A DNA stretch of 14,765 nucleotides from Desulfosporosinus sp. (GCA_016278585.1 JADQBO010000165.1:1-14765); one strand, 5' to 3'; positions 6,906 through 14,624 are shown, counted from the first letter of the stretch. Made by a program: numbers and translations. Notes: generated by a model from the letters alone, not told the origin.

Positions 6906-7559
6906 ATGAAAAAGAAGTTTTTTATACTTACTAGTATTATGGTTCTACTTATAGCCATGGTTGGTTTTTGGGGGTACACTAAATATTTTAAGCCGGACCC
7001 GGAAATCCAACAGCAACTCGATAACCAGTTTGGGGCGGAATTTTTTACGTCCTTTGATGATGAAAAGGTAGTTAATAAACCGGAAGCAGTTAATGATGTA
7101 AAACCAGTGGAGGATTTGCCTGAAACGATTGTTAGTCCAAAAACTCCGGAAAAGGTTAATGAGCAGGGTGAAAGTCAGAAACCACCTGTAAAAGTAAATA
7201 CTACCGAGAAACTGTTAACTCAAGACCAAATTAGTACTAAGTATAAGCCACAGTTTATTCATTTACAGAATGTGGCCTTGAGTCGTTTAGATACTTTGTA
7301 TTCAGCAGCCATTGAGGAGTATGTCCAGCGCAGTAAAGCAGGTACATTGAACCGCTCAGAGCTGGCCCAAAAATATATTCAAGCCGGAAATAAGCTTGAG
7401 GCTAACGTAGACATCCAATTTAACAAGACCTTAAACGATATGCAGGCTGAACTGATTGCTAATAATCTTCCAACGGATAGCTTAAGTGTTACTAAGGCTG
7501 AATATGAAAAGGCTAAGTCCGATAAGCGATCACAGTTATTAGCCAAAATTCGCAAATAA
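6906..7559 (+). CDS. Single-pass membrane protein of unknown function
   Basis: A 217-residue protein that I do not recognise. The start is ATG 6906, five bases after GGAG at 6897-6900; a GTG at 6891 in the same frame would put the ribosome binding site inside the gene. Residues 1-27 form a basic start and one hydrophobic helix (FFILTSIMVLLIAMVGFWGY). A low-complexity linker rich in Pro, Glu, Val and Lys covers about residues 40-98. The C-terminal part (about 105-217) is highly charged and probably helical, with TLYSAAIEEYVQRSK and a KAEYEKAKSDKRSQLL end. No Cys or recognised motif is present. The shape, a membrane anchor plus linker plus helical domain facing outward, fits an envelope-associated protein. 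It stands alone between a divergent yojF and a hairpin. Confidence 0.8.
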   Translation: MKKKFFILTSIMVLLIAMVGFWGYTKYFKPDPEIQQQLDNQFGAEFFTSFDDEKVVNKPEAVNDVKPVEDLPETIVSPKTPEKVNEQGESQKPPVKVNTTEKLLTQDQISTKYKPQFIHLQNVALSRLDTLYSAAIEEYVQRSKAGTLNRSELAQKYIQAGNKLEANVDIQFNKTLNDMQAELIANNLPTDSLSVTKAEYEKAKSDKRSQLLAKIRK

Positions 7560-7597
7560 TAAGAGCTCGTATAATGGGATAATCTCTTTTAAAGTAG

Positions 7598-7632
7598 AAG
7601 AGTAGGGGTCGGTTACAGATTTCTGCTCTTTT
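7598..7632 (+). terminator. Probable terminator after the membrane protein gene
   Basis: AAGAGTAG (7598-7605) pairs with CTGCTCTT (7623-7630) using one G-U pair, followed by only two further Ts before CG. It lies 38 bases after the stop of the preceding gene. The loop is long and the T-run short, so termination may be weak. Confidence 0.45.
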
Positions 7633-7735
7633 CGACGTTAGTTCTTTTAATATATGATTAACTTTTGGTATAAGGTCAATTAATACCTCAAGCTTATTGC
7701 ACATTTTGTTGGAAAATATAAAAAATTCATTGATA

Positions 7736-7756
7736 GATATCATATTATATGATATC
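7736..7756. promoter_or_regulatory. 21-base palindrome, likely protein-binding site
   Basis: GATATCATAT (7736-7745) and ATATGATATC (7747-7756) are exact inverted copies around a single T. A one-base centre cannot make a good RNA loop, so a site for a dimeric DNA-binding protein is more likely than a terminator. It lies about 160 bases upstream of the small CxxC protein gene, in a 359-base spacer with no other recognised feature apart from the hairpin at 7598-7632. Confidence 0.5.
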
Positions 7757-7918
7757 ATACTATTAATCCAAAATGAAACTGTGTTTTATATATTGAAACA
7801 TTGAATCACAATTAGGATTTAAAGTTTAAGGTTAGGTTAAGGGTTATAAGGGTTATTTTAATACTTGTTAAAGTGCTTTCGTAAAAACTATTTAAATATT
7901 TACAAGGAGGAAATTTAA

Positions 7919-8125
7919 ATGACTGTTTGTAGTCCGAAAAAACAAAATGAGCAGGGTTGTGTAGAATCGAAACAACATTTATCATCAAGAGTAGAGGTAA
8001 AAAGGGAGCAAATTATATTTAAACCCGATAGTACGGATGAGGTTCGAGTTAGAGTTAAGAAGGCAATCGAAGCAGATAATCTATGCTATAACTGTGAAAC
8101 TGGATTCCACTATATGAAACAGTAA
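7919..8125 (+). CDS. Small cysteine-containing protein of unknown function
   Basis: A 68-residue protein with a very good ribosome binding site, AAGGAGG about eight bases before ATG 7919, so it is probably real despite its size. It has Cys4 and Cys14 near the N-terminus and a CYNC (CxxC) motif at 56-59 followed by ETGFHYMKQ. The middle is charged (SSRVEVKREQIIFKPDSTDE) and has no membrane segment, so it is probably cytoplasmic. The four cysteines could bind a metal or act in redox chemistry, but no family is recognised and the spacing does not match a known zinc ribbon. It is followed after 33 bases by a structured spacer and then by the acetyl-CoA synthetase gene; co-transcription is possible but not shown. 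Confidence 0.72.
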   Translation: MTVCSPKKQNEQGCVESKQHLSSRVEVKREQIIFKPDSTDEVRVRVKKAIEADNLCYNCETGFHYMKQ

Positions 8126-8157
8126 ACAATAACTGAATAAAAAAGTGAACATCTAGT

Positions 8158-8195
8158 CCCCGGTGACAACTTTTTGGTGAAGATCGTTACCGGGG
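8158..8195 (+). other. GC-rich hairpin between the small protein gene and acs
   Basis: CCCCGGTGAC (8158-8167) pairs with GTTACCGGGG (8186-8195) over ten pairs, one of them G-U. It is followed by GCGATATTC and not by a T-run. It is unusually GC-rich for this AT-rich spacer. Two further pairings follow: GTATG/CATAC (8237-8250) and CCCAAT/ATTGGG (8250-8255 with 8278-8283). It could be a 3' structure of the small gene or part of a leader RNA of acs. Confidence 0.5.
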
Positions 8196-8371
8196 GCGAT
8201 ATTCTCCTCAAAGGGTGCTTTCGTCACTGAACCAAAGTATGGCATCATACCCAATTAAGCAAAGTGGGTGTCTAACGATTGGGATGAAGTAGATTGATTA
8301 GATATTATTCATTCATAGAATATTAATAGGTTATCTATTATACAACAGTTAAAGAATGGGGGGGTTACTAT

Positions 8372-10684
8372 ATGAAAGAAAAACAGCGAGAAGGATTACT
8401 TGAGGAAAAGCGATTGTTTTTCCCTCCTACAGAATTTAGTTCAAAGGCTATTATTCAAAACCCTATAATTCATAATTCAGGGCAGGATCGGCTGAAGTTT
8501 TGGGACGAACAGGGAAAACGGTTAGACTGGTTTAAACCATGGGACAAAGTTCTAGAAGGAAACCATCCCTTCGTAAAGTGGTATAGCGGTGGAAGATTAA
8601 ATGCAGCTTATAATTGCTTAGATCGACATTTAAATGGGGCGCGCAGAAATAAAGCAGCCCTTATATTCGAAGGAGAACTGGGAGATCGTAGAGTCCTAAC
8701 GTATCAGGATCTTCATCGTGAGGTATCTCAGTTTGCAAATGTGCTGAAGTCTTATGGGGTAGAAAAAGGAGACCGCGTCACAATTTATATGCCCATGATT
8801 CCAGAAACTGTGATCGCGATGCTCGCTTGTGCCAGGATTGGTGCTCCGCATATTGTTGTATTTGGTGGATTTAGTTATGAGGCATTGAGAGACAGAGTCC
8901 TAGACGCTCAGGCAAAGGTTGTCGTTACATCAGATGGGAGTTATCGTCGTGGAAATATTATCCCTTTGAAAGAAAATGTGGATCAAGCACTTCGCACTGT
9001 AGCTTGTGTAGAAAAAGTGATCGTGGTTAATCGGACGGGTCAGGCTGTGGAAATGCAAGAAGAACGGGATGTTTGGTATCACGAGGTCATTAAGAACGTC
9101 TCTCTGGTCTGTCCAGCCGAACCAATGGAAACGGATGATATGCTTTTTGTTCTTTACACGAGCGGAACTACTGGAAAACCAAAAGGTATTGTACATACTG
9201 TTGGCGGTTACATGGTTGGGGTGTCAACAACCCATGAATGGGTATTTGACTTAAAAGAAGAAGATGTCTATTGGTGTACCGCGGATGTTGGTTGGATAAC
9301 AGGACATAGTTATTTGGTGTATGGGCCATTATCGAATGGCGCAACGATTCTTATGTACGAAGGAGCACCGGATTATCCGGAAAAGGATCGGTATTGGGAA
9401 ATTGTCGAGAAATACAAAGTTACAATTTTGTATACTGCACCAACAGCGATTCGGACGTTTATGAAATGGGGGGAAAGTCATCCTTTAGGAAGGGAACTTT
9501 CGAGTTTACGGCTCTTGGGTTCTGTTGGAGAACCGATTAACCCAGAAGCATGGATGTGGTACTACAAATATATTGGAGGAGAACGTTGTCCCATAGTAGA
9601 TACCTGGTGGCAAACGGAAACGGGTATGATAATGATGACACCAGTACCAGGTATTACTCCTCTAAAACCTGGATCCTGCACAGTTCCATTTCCTGGAGTC
9701 CATATAGAAGTTGTTGATCATGTGGGTAACCCAGTACCGAAAGGTGAGGGTGGGTATTTAGTGGTTCGTGAGCCCTGGCCAGCAATGTTCAAAACGGTAT
9801 ATGGTGATGATAAACGCTATAAGGACACATATTGGGGTCAGTTTGAGGGCGTATACTTTACAGGGGACGAAGCAAAATGGGATGATGACGGCTATTTTTG
9901 GGTGATTGGGCGAGTGGATGATGTCATTAATGTCTCTGGGCATCGGATTGGGACGGCGGAAGTAGAAGGTGCTTTGGTGGATCATCCATCAGTTGCTGAA
10001 GCAGCTTGCGTGGGTAGAACTCATGGAGTAAAGGGCCAAGCGGTATTTGCTTTCGTCAGTTTGAAAGAGGGAGTTGTAATTCACGATGAACTTATTTCTG
10101 AACTAAAAGCTCATGTTGTTCTAAAAATTGGTTCACTTGCACGACCAGATGACATTTTTTTAACGGATGAACTGCCTAAGACTCGAAGTGGAAAGATTAT
10201 GAGGCGTCTGCTTAAGGATATTGCCGAGGGGCGGGCAATGGGAGATACTAGTACACTGGCGGATGCTGCAGTGGTGAATTTTCTTAAAAAGAATCTTGAC
10301 GTTCAGAAGAATGATGTAGCGCCTAATACCGCTGTAAAATTAGTTAGGAATAAGATTTCAATTCCTGACACTGCAACGTTTAATCGTTGTAAGGATGAGT
10401 CTTATGAAGGATATAGTTACACAGTATGGTTTGCTACGCCCCCAAAGGAGGGATCGCGGTATCCCGTTACTCATTTTTATTGCTTTCAGTGGATAGAACG
10501 ATTAAACAAAGTGTCCGAAGTTGTCTGTGCTATCACCAATATCATGATAAACAACAAGGATGCTTTTGAAACAATCTTTGCGGACGGGACCCCCGATTTT
10601 AGTCATGCGCTGATTAATGAAGGAAAAATTACAGATGACTTAGCAGAGGAAGGGCAAATTTGTTTTTGTGGTTCAGAGGGTTAG
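8372..10684 (+). CDS. acsA: AMP-forming acetyl-CoA synthetase with an extra C-terminal region
   Basis: Acetyl-CoA synthetase activates acetate with ATP to acetyl-AMP and then forms acetyl-CoA in the cytoplasm. All adenylate-forming motifs are intact: the phosphate loop YTSGTTGKPKG (262-272), DTWWQTETG (410-418), GRVDDVINVSGHR (513-525) and PKTRSGK (602-608), whose Lys608 is catalytic and, in characterised enzymes, the site of inhibitory acetylation. Trp413 and Val385 match the residues that restrict the pocket to acetate. At 770 residues it exceeds the usual length of about 650: the normal enzyme ends near residue 640, and residues 645-770 form an extension that I do not recognise, with a CFCG end. 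No Met lies between 624 and 724, so the extension is not simply a second gene. ATG 8372 follows a GGGGGGG run at 8358-8364 that acts as ribosome binding site. Confidence 0.95.
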   Translation: MKEKQREGLLEEKRLFFPPTEFSSKAIIQNPIIHNSGQDRLKFWDEQGKRLDWFKPWDKVLEGNHPFVKWYSGGRLNAAYNCLDRHLNGARRNKAALIFEGELGDRRVLTYQDLHREVSQFANVLKSYGVEKGDRVTIYMPMIPETVIAMLACARIGAPHIVVFGGFSYEALRDRVLDAQAKVVVTSDGSYRRGNIIPLKENVDQALRTVACVEKVIVVNRTGQAVEMQEERDVWYHEVIKNVSLVCPAEPMETDDMLFVLYTSGTTGKPKGIVHTVGGYMVGVSTTHEWVFDLKEEDVYWCTADVGWITGHSYLVYGPLSNGATILMYEGAPDYPEKDRYWEIVEKYKVTILYTAPTAIRTFMKWGESHPLGRELSSLRLLGSVGEPINPEAWMWYYKYIGGERCPIVDTWWQTETGMIMMTPVPGITPLKPGSCTVPFPGVHIEVVDHVGNPVPKGEGGYLVVREPWPAMFKTVYGDDKRYKDTYWGQFEGVYFTGDEAKWDDDGYFWVIGRVDDVINVSGHRIGTAEVEGALVDHPSVAEAACVGRTHGVKGQAVFAFVSLKEGVVIHDELISELKAHVVLKIGSLARPDDIFLTDELPKTRSGKIMRRLLKDIAEGRAMGDTSTLADAAVVNFLKKNLDVQKNDVAPNTAVKLVRNKISIPDTATFNRCKDESYEGYSYTVWFATPPKEGSRYPVTHFYCFQWIERLNKVSEVVCAITNIMINNKDAFETIFADGTPDFSHALINEGKITDDLAEEGQICFCGSEG

Positions 10685-10700
10685 GAAGGTTTTTTTAAGA

Positions 10701-10733
10701 GGCTATCTCAGAAGTATAAACTACTGGGAGGCC
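10701..10733 (+). terminator. Weak candidate terminator after acs
   Basis: TCTCAG (10706-10711) pairs with CTGGGA (10724-10729), one pair being G-U, and GGC/GCC (10701-10703 with 10731-10733) extends the stem. It begins 17 bases after the acs stop. No T-run follows directly, although TTTTT occurs about 20 bases later. Confidence 0.3.
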
Positions 10734-10906
10734 CCTTCACTTTGAGAAATTTTTGCTTGCCCTTGTTAAGGATTATTTGACGTTGAATTAGAGATCCCTT
10801 AGTATAAGCGATATAAATCCAAGTAAAAGAAGGGTGACGATAGCTTGTTTAGATCATTATTATCCGGGGACGAAGTAAAATTGGAAGGGTTGGTAATGAT
10901 AAGTAT

Positions 10907-11293
10907 ATGAAGGAAGTAACAGCTGCAATTATTCAGATGGAAAATAAAGTATTGATTGCCCAACGGGCACCTGGTGATAATTTAGCAGGCAAATGGGAGT
11001 TTCCAGGTGGTAAAATTGAACACGGAGAAACCCCTAAGGAATGCTTAAGACGGGAAATTAGAGAAGAACTAGATATTGATATAGAAGTATCGGATTTTTT
11101 CGGTGAAAGTATATATACCTATCATAGCGGTCAAATCAATCTTATGGCTTTCTGGTGCAAGTGGATATCGGGTGATGTTACTTTAAAAGTACACAGTCAG
11201 ATGGCTTGGGTTAGTCGCGATGAGCTAGACTTATATGATTTTGCTCCTGCAGATATCCCACTAGTGGAAAAGCTAAAGGCAATCATGTGTTAG
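10907..11293 (+). CDS. Nudix (deoxy)nucleoside triphosphate pyrophosphohydrolase, NudG/MutT-like
   Basis: A 128-residue Nudix hydrolase that splits a nucleoside triphosphate, possibly an oxidised or modified one, into the monophosphate and pyrophosphate. The Nudix box runs from Gly35 to Ile57: G-x5-E41-x7-REIREEL-D-I, with REIREEL holding the metal-binding glutamates; the usual Gly near the end of the box is Asp56. The N-terminal VTAAIIQMENKVLIAQR, the GKWEFPGGKIE approach and the C-terminal FAPADIPLVEKL resemble E. coli NudG (CTP/5-hydroxy-CTP pyrophosphohydrolase) more than MutT, although both are close relatives. The ribosome binding site is poor: GGAAGGG lies 17 bases before ATG 10907. 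It appears to be a single gene with its own terminator. Confidence 0.9.
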   Translation: MKEVTAAIIQMENKVLIAQRAPGDNLAGKWEFPGGKIEHGETPKECLRREIREELDIDIEVSDFFGESIYTYHSGQINLMAFWCKWISGDVTLKVHSQMAWVSRDELDLYDFAPADIPLVEKLKAIMC

Positions 11294-11307
11294 AGTGGAG
11301 ATTTGAT

Positions 11308-11341
11308 AAAAGGCATCGGTTTAATAAATCGAGGCCTTTTT
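11308..11341 (+). terminator. Intrinsic terminator after the Nudix gene
   Basis: AAAAGGC (11308-11314) pairs with GCCTTTT (11334-11340), and the interior TCGGTTTA/TAAATCGA also pairs, giving a long stem that ends in TTTTT. It starts 14 bases after the Nudix stop codon. It separates this gene from the following sensor gene. Confidence 0.9.
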
Positions 11342-11383
11342 ATAGTCTAAGAGTGATCAAATAGTAAAATATATAGAGTAACA

Positions 11384-11395
11384 AATTTGCAAATT
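11384..11395. repeat. 12-base perfect palindrome before the sensor gene
   Basis: AATTTGCAAATT is its own reverse complement and lies about 170 bases upstream of the sensor's ATG. It could be an operator, but AT-rich spacers produce such short palindromes by chance. The rest of the 223-base spacer from 11342 to 11564 holds a 9-base tandem duplication (GGGAACTGC twice, 11524-11541) next to the ribosome binding site, and no promoter I could place. Confidence 0.25.
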
Positions 11396-11564
11396 ATTGA
11401 AAGATATGACATTCATGGAAGGAAAAACAGGGAAGTACGTAGAAAAAGAAAGGTACGAGTCAAACGTTGTCTAGAAATATGTAGCAAGTTAGAAACATAG
11501 GACGATTATTTTGCTTAACAACAGGGAACTGCGGGAACTGCGGAGGGATAGGGAGGTATGTTTA

Positions 11565-14123
11565 ATGAAAAGTGCAAGACGTGAATTTTGTTTTCTTTGG
11601 ATCTTGGGTTTGGTATTTTTCCTTATTTATACGACCAATGTCCATGCTGTTGCTGCCTCAGATATTAAAACGATCAATGTGGTTACAGATGAGAACTATC
11701 CCCCGTATTCATTTCGGAATAAGCAGGGTGAGTTGCAAGGAATCACGATTGATCAATGGAAATATTTTAAACAAGAGACAGGGATAAACGTCAATGTTAC
11801 CGGGATGACTTGGAATAATGCCTATGAGAGTATGGTACAAGGTAAGTTCGATGTCATAGATACGATCAACTATCATGAAGAGAGAGCCAAGATCCTTGAT
11901 TACTCAAAACCCTATGCGACCTTAGATGTCCCCATATTTTTTCAGAAGAATATTACTGGAATTACTGATGTCAATTCTTTAAAGGGGTTTACAGTGGTAG
12001 CGATGAAAGGGGATAACAGTATTAATGTCCTTAAAGAAAATGGCATAACCAATATTAAAGAATATGATACTGCCCAAGAGGTTGTCCAAGCAGCAAAAGA
12101 TCAGAAACTCGTAATCTTTGTGATGGGAAAGCCCCCGGCACTATACTACCTATATAAAATGGGCATCCAAGATGAATTTAATTATACGAGTCTGTCATTA
12201 TACACCAGTAAATTATTCAGAGCTGTTAAAAAGGGTGATACGGGACTTTTGACGACCATTAATGATGGATTTGCAAAAATCGATGCGATTGATTATCAGG
12301 CCATTGATGAAAAATGGTTTGGTTCGAAGAACATACCGCTTTATGAACTTCGCATATTCAGAGTGATTGTGATCATTGGAAGCATAGTTTTTCTACTGGC
12401 CTTGTTGTTGTTCGCCTGGAATAGAACCCTTAGGCGGATGGTTAAACAAAAAACTAGTGAGTTATCGAATGCTCTCAGGGCCATAAAACAAGTTGAAGCT
12501 GAAATTAGAACTCTAAATACTGAACTCGAACGCAGAGTCATGGAGAGAACCGTGCAACTGGAGGAACTAAATAGTGAGCTTGAAGAAAGCAATGCGATGC
12601 TTGAGGAAGAGATTGTCAAACGTGAAAAAGTTGAAGAAGAAATCAGGAAATTAAATGAAGTCCTTGAGGATAAGGTCAAAATTCGTACGAGTGAGTTAGA
12701 TAAGCTCAATACCATATTGGAGCAACACAATACGTTGTTACGCGAATCACAAAGAGTGGCCCGTTTGGGAAGTTATGTTACCGATCTCAAAACGGGACAA
12801 TGGAGGTGTTCACCAGAGCTTCATCAGATTCTGGGAATTGATGCAACCTATCCACACACAAAAGAAGGTTGGTTGGAGATTGTTCACCCGGCTTGGCGGG
12901 CCCACCTTTTCAATTATTTTTTACAGGGGACAAGAATACAGCCTCGTTTTGATTTTGAATACAAAATTATTCGGATTCAAGATGGAGAAGAACGTTGGTT
13001 GCATGAGCTTGGAAAGGTTGAGTTCGACCAAGACAATGCAGTTCGCTTGATTGGTATGATTCAGGATATTACAGATCGAAAGATTGCTGAAGAAAAAATC
13101 GTTTATTTAAGCTTTCACGATCAACTGACTGGTCTGTATAATAGACGCTTTTTTGAAGAAGAGTTAAAACGACTTGATGTCCCAAGAAATTACCCATTGA
13201 CCCTTGTGATGGGTGATGTCAATGGACTTAAGCTTATTAATGATTCCTTTGGTCATAACACTGGAGATGAACTCCTGAAAAACGTTGCCAAAGTGCTACG
13301 CAAAGGCTGCCGAGAAGATGATATCATTGCTCGACTCGGGGGAGATGAATTCGTCATTTTGTTGCCTAACACGGATACTATGGAAACCGAGCAAATTCTC
13401 AAACGAATTAATGTATTAGCCTTAGAAGAAAGAGTAGGTTCAATTGAACTTTCGATTTCTTTTGGCTATGAAACAAAGCGCTTTAAGGAAAAGGATATCC
13501 TGGAACTCTTCAAAAAAGCAGAAGATTGTATGTACAAGAAAAAACTCTTTGAAGGCCCAAGTATGCGGGGGAAAACCATAAAGACGATTATCAGGACCCT
13601 TCATGAAAAAAACAGACGAGAAGAACAACACTCCTACCGAGTCTCAGATCTTTGTCAATGTATGGGAGAGGCCTTAGGTTTACGAGAAGGAGAAGTTCAG
13701 GAGCTAAAAAGCGTTGGCTTGCTTCATGATATTGGTAAAATTGCGATCGATGAAAATATACTTAATAAGACTGATAAACTGACCATGGATGAGTGGGAAG
13801 AAATTAAACGTCATCCGGAAATCGGTTATCGTATTCTGAGCACGGCTAATGGAATGGCAGAAATGGCAGAATACGTGTTGGCCCATCATGAAAGATGGGA
13901 TGGGTTAGGATACCCAAAAGGCTTAAAGGGTGAGGAACTCCCCCTTCAGCCCAGGATTATTGCCATTGCAGATGCCTATGATGCTATGACAAGCGCTAGA
14001 AGCTATCGGGGTGCTTTATCTGAGGAAGTGGCTATCGAAGAACTACGGAAAAATGCCGGGACCCAGTTTGACCCGGAGTTGGTTAAGATATTTATCGATA
14101 AAGTTATCCGGCCCCTTCTTTGA
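11565..14123 (+). CDS. Solute-sensing membrane protein with PAS, GGDEF and HD-GYP domains
   Basis: An 852-residue sensor for cyclic di-GMP turnover. ATG 11565 is chosen over an upstream in-frame TTG because GGGAGG ends eight bases before it. Domains in order: signal/anchor segment (8-30); SBP_bac_3 amino-acid-receptor-like domain outside the cell (about 36-253, with VVTDENYPPYSFRNKQGELQ); membrane helix (262-285); a long coiled coil (about 294-400); PAS (about 403-510); GGDEF diguanylate cyclase (about 518-665); HD-GYP phosphodiesterase (about 680-850). The cyclase has metal Asp551, an intact GGDEF (592-596) and an RxxD inhibitory site (583-586). The HD-GYP part has HDIGK (721-725) and HHERWDGLGYP (774-784). 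Both opposing activities therefore look competent. Ligand binding outside probably sets their balance. No cyclic-di-GMP riboswitch is seen in the window. Confidence 0.93.
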   Translation: MKSARREFCFLWILGLVFFLIYTTNVHAVAASDIKTINVVTDENYPPYSFRNKQGELQGITIDQWKYFKQETGINVNVTGMTWNNAYESMVQGKFDVIDTINYHEERAKILDYSKPYATLDVPIFFQKNITGITDVNSLKGFTVVAMKGDNSINVLKENGITNIKEYDTAQEVVQAAKDQKLVIFVMGKPPALYYLYKMGIQDEFNYTSLSLYTSKLFRAVKKGDTGLLTTINDGFAKIDAIDYQAIDEKWFGSKNIPLYELRIFRVIVIIGSIVFLLALLLFAWNRTLRRMVKQKTSELSNALRAIKQVEAEIRTLNTELERRVMERTVQLEELNSELEESNAMLEEEIVKREKVEEEIRKLNEVLEDKVKIRTSELDKLNTILEQHNTLLRESQRVARLGSYVTDLKTGQWRCSPELHQILGIDATYPHTKEGWLEIVHPAWRAHLFNYFLQGTRIQPRFDFEYKIIRIQDGEERWLHELGKVEFDQDNAVRLIGMIQDITDRKIAEEKIVYLSFHDQLTGLYNRRFFEEELKRLDVPRNYPLTLVMGDVNGLKLINDSFGHNTGDELLKNVAKVLRKGCREDDIIARLGGDEFVILLPNTDTMETEQILKRINVLALEERVGSIELSISFGYETKRFKEKDILELFKKAEDCMYKKKLFEGPSMRGKTIKTIIRTLHEKNRREEQHSYRVSDLCQCMGEALGLREGEVQELKSVGLLHDIGKIAIDENILNKTDKLTMDEWEEIKRHPEIGYRILSTANGMAEMAEYVLAHHERWDGLGYPKGLKGEELPLQPRIIAIADAYDAMTSARSYRGALSEEVAIEELRKNAGTQFDPELVKIFIDKVIRPLL

Positions 14124-14136
14124 TATAAGCTTTGAA

Positions 14137-14391
14137 TTACTCAACCCCGGAAAGGCGGTCGTCAACAAATTTTTGCCAGTCTTTAGCGAGATCATCCTGA
14201 AATAAGACTGGGTCAGTTTCAATGACCTGAGCAGCAATATCTTTGGCCTCAATAGTATGCTCATAAAAACCCAGATGCTGGGGATCTAAGAAAGACACTT
14301 CTTGTTCAAGATTTTCGTACGACTCCTGATCAACCCAATACTTATAAAGTAATTCAAATATAGGTCGTTCATTTTCTGGCGTAATATTCAT
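14137..14391 (-). CDS. Small acidic protein of unknown function
   Basis: An 84-residue protein read leftward, ending 13 bases from the end of the sensor gene on the opposite strand. A good ribosome binding site (GGAGGG six bases before the ATG on the minus strand) supports it. The protein is acidic, has no Cys, no membrane segment and no signal peptide, and looks helical, with FELLYKYWVDQESYENLEQE near the start and DDLAKDWQKFVDDRL near the end. I do not recognise the family. A frame on the same strand (14043-14264) and one on the plus strand (14011-14205) overlap it but lack comparable start signals. Confidence 0.75.
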   Translation of the reverse strand: MNITPENERPIFELLYKYWVDQESYENLEQEVSFLDPQHLGFYEHTIEAKDIAAQVIETDPVLFQDDLAKDWQKFVDDRLSGVE

Positions 14392-14466
14392 AAGCTACCC
14401 TCCAAAATTGTTTCTAAGAATTTAAAGTCGGGGTTATTAACCTTGTATTAGTATGCTCCTCCTAGA

Positions 14467-14624
14467 TTAGTTTTAACTAAAAATGAATAAGATACAATTT
14501 CTTTCATATCAAAAGTTAGGAAACTGTATCATAAAGCTCTCAAATAAAATAATAATCTTTGCCATGTAAATTATAAGTAACAGGGGTTGTAACTTAATCT
14601 CAAGATTGTTACAACCCCGTTTTT
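14467..14624 (+). ncRNA. Candidate small RNA or structured transcript end
   Basis: The spacer upstream of the small acidic gene holds three successive inverted repeats: TTAGTT/AACTAA (14467-14480), GATACAATTTC/GAAACTGTATC with one mismatch (14491-14501 and 14520-14530), and the terminator at 14583-14624. No plus-strand protein gene precedes the terminator closely. A structured RNA that ends at an intrinsic terminator fits, but no promoter or known RNA family is recognised, so this is a weak suggestion. Confidence 0.25.
14583..14624 (+). terminator. Strong intrinsic terminator, plus strand
   Basis: GGGGTTGTAAC (14583-14593) and GTTACAACCCC (14608-14618) are exact reverse complements. The loop itself contains AATCT/AGATT, and GTTTTT follows. 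It could end readthrough from the sensor gene, which would run antisense across the small acidic gene, or end a small RNA starting in the spacer. Confidence 0.85.

Noticed and set aside
7513..7758. 81-codon minus-strand frame overlapping the end of the membrane protein gene
   Set aside because: Its start lies inside the 21-base palindrome with no ribosome binding site, and it overlaps a better supported gene.
7872..8224. GTGCTTTCGT present upstream of both the small CxxC gene and acs
   Set aside because: Only ten bases, with unrelated flanks and different distances to the genes; chance is likely.
8358..8364. Run of seven Gs before acs as a phase-variable tract
   Set aside because: It serves as the ribosome binding site, and G-rich sites also occur before dctQ; seven bases is short for slippage switching.
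11416..11430. 13-base match GAAGGAAAAACAG shared with the region near 6826
   Set aside because: One or two repeats of this length are expected by chance in a window of this size and AT bias; the flanks do not match.
12341..12730. 129-codon minus-strand frame in the sensor gene
   Set aside because: It is an antisense reading of the coiled coil, giving a Ser/Leu-rich protein typical of shadows of Glu/Leu-rich coding.
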